A DNA stretch of 64,000 bases from Gammaproteobacteria bacterium (lineage in GTDB: Bacteria > Pseudomonadota > Gammaproteobacteria > Eutrophobiales > Eutrophobiaceae), in contig WLWS01000003.1 of the NCBI GenBank assembly GCA_012103475.1, positions 335,565 through 399,564 of the forward strand, in the 5' to 3' direction. Below, piece after piece: positions 34,423 to 42,098 of the stretch. The notes under the pieces are model-generated. The model did not search any database and was not told the origin of the DNA. It worked only from the letters and a program-made list of their open reading frames with translations. The stretch's first letter is position 1. Each line of letters starts with the position of its first letter. Position numbers and translations under genes: made by a program.

Positions 34423-35843
34423 GAGAGATGACCTGTAATGTCCGAGGCGATTCGGTCAAGCTGAGCTAAAGTGTTATCGATATCGCTGCGAGTGGTGCGT
34501 GGGTTTATAGGGCACATTCGAAGAGTCTTGACGCCTTTCAGAATAGTGGTGGCGACAAAGGCTAGATTTGTTTCACTGAGTCTGTCTGAAATTGACTGAT
34601 TGAGTTCGTTCAATTCAGTGGCGCTGTAATCAGCCGGAGCGTGACGAAATGTGACAATACCGAGATTTGCACGCGTGACGATTTCCCAGTCAGTCATACC
34701 CGATATTCTATTTTCAATATATTCGGCATTGGCGAAACCGCTGTCTATGGCCTCGCGAAAGGCCTGGGCCCCAAAAACATGCAGAGACATCCACAGTTTC
34801 AATGCACGGGTTTGACGCGTTAGCTGAACGGTATGTTGATAAAAATTGATTTCTTCATCTGCCGCATCAACATCACTGAGGTATTCCGGAGATTCGTCAA
34901 AGGTCTGACGTAGGTTTCTTTGATCTCTTACCAGCAGGCAACCTGTTTCGATGGGTTGAAACAACCACTTGTGCGGGTCGATAGTGATCGAATCTGCCAG
35001 TTCAATTCCCTTCAATTGCTGCTGGCCTTTTACAGACAAAATAGCGCCAGCGCCGAAGGCTCCATCAACATGAAGCCACATATTGTTTGCCTGACAAATT
35101 TCAGCAATTACTGCGAGATTATCGACCGCCCCGGTGTTTGTCGTGCCCGCGGTCGCAATGACGCAGAATGGGAGTTGGCCTTCTTTTTTATCCTGTTCAA
35201 TTCTTGTTCGAAGCAGGTCTGTGTCCATTCTGAAACTGTTGTTTGTTGAAATACGAGTCATTTGATGACTGGCGAAGCCTAGTACACGTAAGCCACGTGA
35301 AATTGACATATGAGCCTGGTCAGCGTAATAAACTTGCGAGCTTGAGTCCGCCTGGCCGAGTTTGATATGACGGGCAACGGCTATCGCCGTGAGATTGGCC
35401 ATGGAGCCGCCGCTAAGGAAGGTTCCTCCCGATTCTGGTGGCAAGGCGCAAAGATCACACAACCATCTGATACAGATACGTTCTATTTCTGCAGGCCCTG
35501 AAGCTTCCAGCCAGTTACTGGCACAGACATTGAATCCGGCCGCCAGGGCATCAGCCATTGCACCGACAAAATTCGAGGGTCCGGGTATAAAGGCGAAAAA
35601 ACGCGGATGATCACCGTGGGATATATTTTTCAGTATCTGGTCGCGTACCAGAGAAAGAACCGAGTCTACATCGCCAGGCTGTTCAGGTAAGGCCTGATCA
35701 AACTGTGCTCGCAAGCTTTCCGGCGAGCCGATGTTCAGAACCGGCTTGTCTGGCAGGCTATCAAAATGATCAATGATTATATCAATCACCTGATAACCAA
35801 GTTGCCGCATTTCAGCACTACTCAGACTGAGTTCTTTATTCAT
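34419..35843 (-). CDS. Group II PLP-dependent amino-acid decarboxylase
   Basis: A 474-aa fold-type I decarboxylase of the aromatic-L-amino-acid/glutamate group. It shows HGDHPRFFAFIPGPSNFVG, the cofactor region GGTFLSGGSMANLTA, HVDGAFGAGA and the PLP-lysine motif TIDPHKWLFQP. The family removes the carboxyl group of Trp, Tyr, Dopa, Glu or similar. It is directly coupled to the Kdd-like dehydrogenase, suggesting the amine is then oxidised or rearranged. The substrate is undetermined; the neighbouring Trp-regulated gene makes an aromatic amine plausible but not shown. Confidence 0.9.
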   Translation of the reverse strand: MNKELSLSSAEMRQLGYQVIDIIIDHFDSLPDKPVLNIGSPESLRAQFDQALPEQPGDVDSVLSLVRDQILKNISHGDHPRFFAFIPGPSNFVGAMADALAAGFNVCASNWLEASGPAEIERICIRWLCDLCALPPESGGTFLSGGSMANLTAIAVARHIKLGQADSSSQVYYADQAHMSISRGLRVLGFASHQMTRISTNNSFRMDTDLLRTRIEQDKKEGQLPFCVIATAGTTNTGAVDNLAVIAEICQANNMWLHVDGAFGAGAILSVKGQQQLKGIELADSITIDPHKWLFQPIETGCLLVRDQRNLRQTFDESPEYLSDVDAADEEINFYQHTVQLTRQTRALKLWMSLHVFGAQAFREAIDSGFANAEYIENRISGMTDWEIVTRANLGIVTFRHAPADYSATELNELNQSISDRLSETNLAFVATTILKGVKTLRMCPINPRTTRSDIDNTLAQLDRIASDITGHLS

Positions 35844-35961
35844 TTATGATGGACTACTTTATGGTTCCGCATAGTTTATCTCAGAAGCCATCGTATTGAA
35901 CCTGATTATATTTTTATCATTTTTCGTTTTACCATCCTATTGAATAACATATGATACGAGC

Positions 35962-37158
35962 ATGGGTGAGGAAATATCCTATACAGGCAAGACAATTGGC
36001 CGCTACCTTTTGACTGAAAGGATCGGTAAGGGTGCTGTGGGTGCTGTTTATAAAGGATTTGATGAGCGTCTATTGCGTCCGGTTGCAATAAAAATATCTT
36101 TCCCTCGTATGAGCGAAGATCCCCTGCATCTTACGCGGATTATCCGGGAAGCACAGATAATTGCCCGTCTTGAACACGCCAATATCATTCCAATTTATGA
36201 CGTAGTCGATTATCAACAGTCTGCTCTGATCGTCATGCGGCTCGTCAAAGGTAAAGATCTTGGACAGATACTGCAAGAAACCGGTCAGGCCATGGACGTC
36301 AGTCTGGCCTTCAAGATAATGTATCAGGTCATGCTCGGGATGGGCTTTGCCCATAGCATGGGTGTGGTACATTTCGATTTAAAGCCGAGTAACATTTTTA
36401 TATCAGAATCTGATGAGGTATTTATTCTTGATTTCGGTTTGTCAGCAATGCTCGAGTTGGAAAGAATGGATCAGGGCAAAATACACGGGACACCGTTATA
36501 TATGCCGCCGGAGCAGTTTGGACGAGCTTATCTTGATGCGCGTTCCGATATTTACTCCTTAGGCTTAATTCTCTATACCCTGATTACCGGCAAGCACCCT
36601 TTTGAAGGTATCAAATCACTGACGAAATTATTGAAGCTACAGGCGGAGCAGATGCCACCGGAGCCCGTTAGTATCAATCCCTCAATACCAGCTGAGTTTT
36701 CAGATTGTGTGATGCGTGCGCTGGAAAAAAACCCACGTAAACGTTATTACTCCTGCAAGGATTTTCTGCATGATCTTGAACTGGCCCTGCCAGAGGTAGC
36801 GGCCGAGAAAGCACCAAAGAGTGAATCCAGATGGGATCCGCGCATTGATGTGCATATAGAAGCAAAACTGCAGGTACAGGGTTCAGCCGAGGTGTATCTG
36901 ACGAAAATATCAAATCTGTCAGTAAACGGGGCAAGTATTTATGTTTCTGTTCAGCCTCGCGTTGGAAGTAAAATCAGTCTCGAATTTGATGTCACTGAAG
37001 ACAATCAGAAAAAAGTGATTGCGTGTCAATCGACGGTAATGTGGATTGACGGAATTGCAGATAATAAACGCGCAGAAATCGGTGTCAGTTTTGATTCACT
37101 TGATGATACTGAGAAACAATATCTTGCGCGATATATTCGAAACCTTCTGTTGGGTTGA
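35962..37158 (+). CDS. Ser/Thr protein kinase with C-terminal PilZ domain
   Basis: A 398-aa cytosolic Hanks-type kinase fused to a c-di-GMP receptor domain. Kinase marks: G-loop IGKGAVGAVYKG (21-32), VAIK with K44, catalytic HFDLKPSN with D139 (HRD changed to HFD, a non-RD kinase), DFG 157-159, and MPPE in place of APE. From residue 290 a PilZ domain follows: RWDPR supplies RxxxR (R290, R294), NLSVNG supplies N-x-S-x-x-G (318-323), then IGVSF. Both c-di-GMP motifs look intact. It suggests phosphorylation gated by c-di-GMP. Divergent from the decarboxylase, convergent with the lipoprotein gene without a gap. Confidence 0.9.
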   Translation: MGEEISYTGKTIGRYLLTERIGKGAVGAVYKGFDERLLRPVAIKISFPRMSEDPLHLTRIIREAQIIARLEHANIIPIYDVVDYQQSALIVMRLVKGKDLGQILQETGQAMDVSLAFKIMYQVMLGMGFAHSMGVVHFDLKPSNIFISESDEVFILDFGLSAMLELERMDQGKIHGTPLYMPPEQFGRAYLDARSDIYSLGLILYTLITGKHPFEGIKSLTKLLKLQAEQMPPEPVSINPSIPAEFSDCVMRALEKNPRKRYYSCKDFLHDLELALPEVAAEKAPKSESRWDPRIDVHIEAKLQVQGSAEVYLTKISNLSVNGASIYVSVQPRVGSKISLEFDVTEDNQKKVIACQSTVMWIDGIADNKRAEIGVSFDSLDDTEKQYLARYIRNLLLG

Positions 37159-37335
37159 CTAGTCGTCATCCTCGTCATCGCTATCGGGAACAACGATGTC
37201 GACTGCTGTACCAACAACAGCACCGGTTAATTCCACTCCGGCCTCTACTGTTTCTGCAACAACGTCAATAACCGTACCGGCAACACAACCCTGTAACAAT
37301 ATAATCGCCCCAACCAAACTGAATATCTTTTTCAT
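37159..37335 (-). CDS. Small acidic-tailed lipoprotein
   Basis: A 58-aa protein missed by length-limited calling. Residues 1-17 form a lipoprotein signal with lipobox LLQGC; the mature part is Val/Ala/Thr-rich (GTVIDVVAETVEAGVEL) and ends in a run of D/E. A strong GGGGGGAAG precedes the ATG, which overlaps the stop of the upstream lipoprotein gene (ATGA at 37335-37332), so the two are coupled. The coding frame runs to the TAG adjacent to the kinase stop. Role unknown. Confidence 0.75.
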   Translation of the reverse strand: MKKIFSLVGAIILLQGCVAGTVIDVVAETVEAGVELTGAVVGTAVDIVVPDSDDEDDD

Positions 37336-38423
37336 CTTCCCCCCACGGGTAAGGTAAGTGTCGGACCTTCATATCTGGTTTGCCCAGCCTGTAAATCAAA
37401 CAGTTGTCGCAATAAAATAAATGTAGATTTGGATTTTAAATCCTTGTCGTCAATGTAAAACCAGTTACCGCGGTAATAGGTGGCAATGTAGGTAGCCGGT
37501 GGACGTTCTGTACTGGAATGAATCTGAAAATTTTTCCCGGCCGGCGTCTGAGCCCAGTCAAAACGGCCGCCATCAGGAGAAGTTGTCTGAGTAACCAGCC
37601 CTGCGTTCTGATGCGCTACAGGTATGTCAATATTCTGCGCGAGATAGTAAAGCAGACTTAACATCGAACGAGGTCGCACGGTCCACTGGTCACTTTTTAG
37701 ATGGAGAAAATCGGTATTCAGAGTAAAGCTCTTCAAGTCTGGTTGTAAATCCAGCAATTTATAAACTTGCTTGAGCTGAGCGATAAAATCCGGTGAATGC
37801 TCGGATAATTTGATTATTATTTCACTGGTCTCGCCGGATTTTCTGCTACCCATTTCGAGCAGTCGATTACTTTGCAGAATCTGCAACAGGGCAAGCAATT
37901 GATTGAATTCTCTGAAATCCGGTTCTGTTTCAGGAGTCGGACCTGACGCGGTTGGTGCGTTGTAGAGATCGTTAATGCGTTCAAGGCAAAGTCCGAAGAC
38001 ACGACTGATGCTCCAGCCTGATTGTGTTAGAACCAGTATGGATTCCAGTTGCAGCGGACTGAGAATACTTTTTAGGAGGTTCTCGCCTTGTAAAGGCGTA
38101 TAGGAAATTGTCGGGTTGTCAGAATACGAAATTCCGATGTCCGGAGAAAGAGAGTCCGCTCCACCAAAATTGATTCCCGAATCCAGACCGGCATTGGCTC
38201 CAAGTGAAAGGCTCGCGGTGACACTGCCGATTTCAAGGAAAAAGGGCACGTCACGATATCGTATTCTAACCAGATTTTGCAGCATCTGTTCGTTGACGGA
38301 AGTAACAATAGCCTCATTGTAGGCGAGATGAGTTCGTTCAAGTGCTTGCGGGCCGAAGCTGGATTGACAGCCGGCCAGAAAAACGAGTAAGACGGGAAGA
38401 CTAAGCAGAGATCTGTAATACAT
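37332..38423 (-). CDS. Outer-membrane-type lipoprotein of unknown function
   Basis: A 363-aa lipoprotein. The start is placed at the ATG at 38423 because it gives a clean signal (SLLSLPVLLVFLAGC) with lipobox LAGC; the frame is open 18 codons earlier without signal character. The mature protein opens with NEQMLQNLVRIRYRDVPFF, a pattern I have seen in uncharacterised proteobacterial lipoproteins, and has long helical segments (QLKQVYKLLDLQPDLKSF). It is coupled to the small lipoprotein gene downstream, so the two may form a complex. Confidence 0.75.
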   Translation of the reverse strand: MYYRSLLSLPVLLVFLAGCQSSFGPQALERTHLAYNEAIVTSVNEQMLQNLVRIRYRDVPFFLEIGSVTASLSLGANAGLDSGINFGGADSLSPDIGISYSDNPTISYTPLQGENLLKSILSPLQLESILVLTQSGWSISRVFGLCLERINDLYNAPTASGPTPETEPDFREFNQLLALLQILQSNRLLEMGSRKSGETSEIIIKLSEHSPDFIAQLKQVYKLLDLQPDLKSFTLNTDFLHLKSDQWTVRPRSMLSLLYYLAQNIDIPVAHQNAGLVTQTTSPDGGRFDWAQTPAGKNFQIHSSTERPPATYIATYYRGNWFYIDDKDLKSKSTFILLRQLFDLQAGQTRYEGPTLTLPVGGR

Positions 38424-38556
38424 TGTGTGCAATATAACAGACCAACAGGGCGATGAAAATCTGTACATTGGATTCAATCAAGTGAAATTAACTAGAGCCG
38501 GAATTTTAAAAACTTCGTATCATGTCACGCTCACTAGAGATTAAAGTAGTCCGGTT

Positions 38557-39981
38557 ATGAGTTCAAAAAAGAGTATTCACTGGTTTCGTCAGGATCTTCG
38601 TTTATTCGATAACCCTGGTTTATTGTCTGCATCCCGGAACGGATCAGTGTTACCAGTATATATACTGGATGATAAATCAGCTGGTGAATTTCGAATGGGT
38701 GCCGCAAGTCGCTGGTGGTTACATTACTCGCTGGAATCATTGAATCGTTCTCTACAGGATAAGCTAATATGTCTAAGCGGAAACCCGGTGTCGCTTATCA
38801 AACAGTTGCTAGAGCAATATGAGATTGACTCTGTAACATGGAATCGTTGCTATGAACCCTGGCAAATAGCTCGTGACAAATCTATAAAAAGTGAGCTGGA
38901 AGCGTCTGGCATCGAGGTACTTACTTTTAATGCTTCCCTGCTTTGGGAACCCTGGCAGGTGTTGAAGAAGGATCAGACACCATACCGTGTATTTACTCCT
39001 TATTACCGGCGTGGTTGTCTGGCGCAAGCGTCGCCGCGAGAACCACTATCAGCGCCAGATTCTTTGCAAATCATTGATGCGCGTGATGATAAAAATAATA
39101 TTTCTTCACTTGCACTTCTACCAGATTTAGTCTGGCCTGAAAAGCTGGAAAAGTACTGGGTGATCGGGGAGGAGGGGGCACATAACGCGCTTGCTGGTTT
39201 TTTGGATCAGGGTATTAATGATTACAAAGAGGGCAGGAATTTTCCGGCCAGGAATAATGTCTCACGTCTTTCACCGCATCTGCATTTTGGTGAGATTTCT
39301 GCAAATCAGGTCTGGTACGCGGCACGTGCGCGCTCGGATAATGAAAACACTGCGCATTTCTGCACTGAGCTTGGTTGGCGCGAGTTTGCTCATAGTCTGC
39401 TTTACTTTTTTCCGGAATTGCCTCGAAAAAACCTGCAGGAACGTTTTAACGGGTTTCCGTGGCAGGAGAATTCGGAACATTTACGACTCTGGCAGCAAGG
39501 ACAGACCGGTTACCCTATTGTTGATGCTGGTATGCGAGAGTTATGGGAAACAGGTTTAATGCATAACCGGGTCCGCATGATTGTCGGTTCTTTTCTGGTG
39601 AAAAATTTGCTTTTGCATTGGCACCACGGAGAACGCTGGTTCTGGGATTGCCTTGTTGACGCGGACCTCGCTAACAATAGCGCTGGCTGGCAATGGATTG
39701 CAGGTTGTGGAGCAGATGCCGCACCCTATTTTCGTGTTTTTAATCCGGTGACTCAGGGTGAAAGGTTTGATGCAGCAGGCGATTACACACTCCGATATAT
39801 TCCTGAATTGAAAGAGCTTCCTAAAAAATATCTGTTCTGCCCATGGACGGCGCCGGATGCCGTACTTAAAAATGCCGGGGTTACCCTCGGTGAAGACTAT
39901 CCTTTACCCGTTGTCGATCTCAAATATTCACGAGAGAGAGCATTAGAGGCTTTCAAGTCTACCCGACGGGAAAGCTCATAA
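38557..39981 (+). CDS. phrB: Deoxyribodipyrimidine photolyase
   Basis: A 474-aa flavoprotein that splits UV-made cyclobutane pyrimidine dimers with blue light. The N-terminal antenna domain starts IHWFRQDLRLFDNPGL; the FAD-binding helical domain carries GYPIVDAGMRELWETGLMHN, RMIVGSFLVKNLLLHW and DCLVDADLANNSAGWQW, diagnostic of class I photolyases. Length is normal. It stands alone, with no adjacent lightregulated genes. A cryptochrome-like role cannot be excluded but the signature around NNSAGWQW favours DNA repair. Confidence 0.95.
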   Translation: MSSKKSIHWFRQDLRLFDNPGLLSASRNGSVLPVYILDDKSAGEFRMGAASRWWLHYSLESLNRSLQDKLICLSGNPVSLIKQLLEQYEIDSVTWNRCYEPWQIARDKSIKSELEASGIEVLTFNASLLWEPWQVLKKDQTPYRVFTPYYRRGCLAQASPREPLSAPDSLQIIDARDDKNNISSLALLPDLVWPEKLEKYWVIGEEGAHNALAGFLDQGINDYKEGRNFPARNNVSRLSPHLHFGEISANQVWYAARARSDNENTAHFCTELGWREFAHSLLYFFPELPRKNLQERFNGFPWQENSEHLRLWQQGQTGYPIVDAGMRELWETGLMHNRVRMIVGSFLVKNLLLHWHHGERWFWDCLVDADLANNSAGWQWIAGCGADAAPYFRVFNPVTQGERFDAAGDYTLRYIPELKELPKKYLFCPWTAPDAVLKNAGVTLGEDYPLPVVDLKYSRERALEAFKSTRRESS

Positions 39982-40109
39982 AAGAGATACTCGAAACGTA
40001 TTTCTCCACATCTGATATTTCTGCCCGGCACTCATTAACAAAAATGTAATTTGTCCGTCATAGCTGTTTCACATCGAAGATTGACACTGTCAGCCTAATT
40101 TCAGAGGGG

Positions 40110-40310
40110 TTGATAGAAATAGATAATAATACGGCGCTTACAGGGTTTATGGCCATTAGTAGTCTTTATCTGAAAATGACTGACAACAAGGATACGCTGG
40201 TCGATGATGAGGAAATCGAATTATTTATCGGCAGTATTGACCAGTCAAATTTGGTCTTATTAATCGGTAACGATGAACCAACAGAAAATTTGACGGAAAA
40301 AGCGGCATGA
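40110..40310 (+). CDS. Possible small acidic protein
   Basis: A 66-codon frame starting at TTG behind GAGGGG (which is too close to be an ideal ribosome-binding site), or at an internal ATG at 40149. The product is acidic (DTLVDDEEIELFIGSIDQ) with no motif or signal peptide. It ends 3 bp before the convergent hemN stop. Supported only by an open frame and a purine-rich start; may not be real. Confidence 0.35.
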   Translation: MIEIDNNTALTGFMAISSLYLKMTDNKDTLVDDEEIELFIGSIDQSNLVLLIGNDEPTENLTEKAA

Positions 40311-40313
40311 CTG

Positions 40314-41705
40314 TTATATTGATTTTGAAAAGATGCCTTGCCTTGCTGAATCTTTAAGATATTTATCAAAAATCATACAAACATTTCTGACCAGAAGTCG
40401 GCCCGCCGGAGTTATTGCTATGCCAGCGTCGGTTAGCGCCAGCAGGCCATCGTCCTGCATTAACTTTAAGATCTGCAATTCATTGTAGAAGTAATTTTGA
40501 AAATCAATCAGGTAACGTTCCTGGACATCCTGATAGTCGAGTTCGAAGTAACAGATTATCTGGTTAATTACGTATTGACGAAGCAAGTCATCATTGTCCA
40601 GTTTGAAACCGCGAAAGACCGGCAGAGTATTCGAATTAACAGCGCTCTGATGAGCTTCCAAATCATGCAGGTTCTGAGCGTAGCAATCACCAATTCTGGT
40701 AATTGCACTAATACCTAAACCGATTACGTCACATTCTGCGTGAGTTGTATAGCCCTGAAAATTTCGTGTCATTGCTTTATTATTCTGAGCTAAGCTAAGC
40801 TCATCATCTGCTTTTGCAAAATGGTCCATGCCAATGTAGATGTAGCCCGCATCACTGAGTATTTGAATATTATTTTTCATTATTTCCAGTTTGGTGCTGG
40901 CGTCTGGCAAGTCTTCAGTTTTTATCTGTTTTTGTACTTTGAATCGATCCGGCATGTGAGCATAATTGAAAATAGAAAGCCGGTTCGGCTGCATGGCAAT
41001 AACTTTTTTAAGCGTTTCCGCAAAACTTGCCGTGTTCTGGAGTGGTAAGCCATAAATTAAATCAATACTTATCGATTTAAATTGTGCTCTACGAGCGGCT
41101 TCTATTACTGCATAAGTCTGTTCCTCGCTTTGAATGCGATTGACCGCTTTTTGTACAGCGATATCAAAGTCCTGAACCCCCAGACTGATACGGTTGAATC
41201 CCAGTAGACGTAAATTCTCTATAGTATCTGAATCACACTCCCTTGGGTCGAGCTCAATGGAATACTCACCTTTATCGTCATTCCTCAAATTGAACTCAGA
41301 GCGGGTAAGTCGCATGAGTGCCTGCATTTGTGAGGAGTCAAAAAAAGTAGGTGTTCCACCTCCCCAGTGTAATTGTTCGACCACACGGTCCCTGTCGAAC
41401 AATTTTGCCTGCAATTTGATTTCGTGGTGTAAAAAATCCAGATAATTTGCGGCATGTCTGCGATTGCCGGTGATAATTTTATTGCATGCGCAGTAGTAGC
41501 AGACCGTGCTACAAAAAGGTAAATGGAAATAAAGGGAGAGTGGGGAGGGCACCAGGTTTTCATTGGTTAGATGAGCATTTTCAATATAGCTCTCAGTGTC
41601 GAACTGTTCATGAAATTGCACTGCCGTTGGATAAGAGGTGTAGCGAGGACCCGCTCGGTCATAGCGTGCGATCAAATCTGGCTCGAAAACGGGGTCAGCC
41701 TGCAT
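40314..41705 (-). CDS. hemN: Oxygen-independent coproporphyrinogen III oxidase
   Basis: A 463-aa radical-SAM enzyme that decarboxylates coproporphyrinogen III to protoporphyrinogen IX without oxygen. The cluster motif is C65-STV-C69-YY-C72 in YFHLPFCSTVCYYCAC, followed by HWGGGTPTF and GVQDFDIAVQKAVNR. Length and sequence match true HemN, not the HemW chaperone. An FNR-type box lies 61 bp upstream of the start, fitting induction at low oxygen. It would serve heme supply to the many cytochromes of the window. Confidence 0.96.
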   Translation of the reverse strand: MQADPVFEPDLIARYDRAGPRYTSYPTAVQFHEQFDTESYIENAHLTNENLVPSPLSLYFHLPFCSTVCYYCACNKIITGNRRHAANYLDFLHHEIKLQAKLFDRDRVVEQLHWGGGTPTFFDSSQMQALMRLTRSEFNLRNDDKGEYSIELDPRECDSDTIENLRLLGFNRISLGVQDFDIAVQKAVNRIQSEEQTYAVIEAARRAQFKSISIDLIYGLPLQNTASFAETLKKVIAMQPNRLSIFNYAHMPDRFKVQKQIKTEDLPDASTKLEIMKNNIQILSDAGYIYIGMDHFAKADDELSLAQNNKAMTRNFQGYTTHAECDVIGLGISAITRIGDCYAQNLHDLEAHQSAVNSNTLPVFRGFKLDNDDLLRQYVINQIICYFELDYQDVQERYLIDFQNYFYNELQILKLMQDDGLLALTDAGIAITPAGRLLVRNVCMIFDKYLKDSARQGIFSKSI

Positions 41706-41765
41706 TCGTGATTCTATTGTTCGACATAGGAGCTGATGTTTTAGCGAATACGGACTTTTTATTCG

Positions 41766-41779
41766 ATGATCTAAATCAA
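41766..41779 (-). promoter_or_regulatory. FNR/Anr-type box upstream of hemN
   Basis: On the minus strand TTGATTTAGATCAT matches the consensus TTGAT-N4-ATCAA in nine of ten specified positions. It lies 61 bp before the hemN ATG, a usual distance for activation of anaerobic hemN genes. Pattern match only. Confidence 0.75.
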
Positions 41780-42098
41780 GCTTTTTCCTATTTGAACAAG
41801 ATAAGCAATGAGGACCATATGGGCGGGAGACAAGACCTGTTCATAAATGGCTTTGTGAAAGTGGTTGGAATCAGCCATAGCGGTTGAAATCAACCCCTGA
41901 ATATTACTTCTTCTTTCGGTTTTTTATGTCTGATAAGTTCAGAGTCACCATTTCAAATAACAAAATTCCGGCTCTTTACCGGGAAAAATGTAAATTAGGG
42001 CTTAATTTTTGGCCTCTTCACTATTCAGGCTCGAAAATTGCTTCCTCGCAGCCGAACTACTAAATCCAATTATTTTAAAAAGAAAATACGGAGTCTTT
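41780..42098. other. Intergenic region between hemN and the TonB-dependent receptor
   Basis: This 319-bp stretch between divergent genes holds the upstream part of the hemN control region and the leader of the receptor gene. I see a small palindrome GGTTGAAATCAACC at about 41881-41894 and an AT-rich segment before the receptor start, but no clear promoter, Fur box or small ORF. Apparent frames here lack start signals. Confidence 0.4.

Noticed and set aside
41486..41887. Plus-strand 133-codon frame over the hemN start
   Set aside because: Shadow of hemN and its promoter region; composition is not protein-like.
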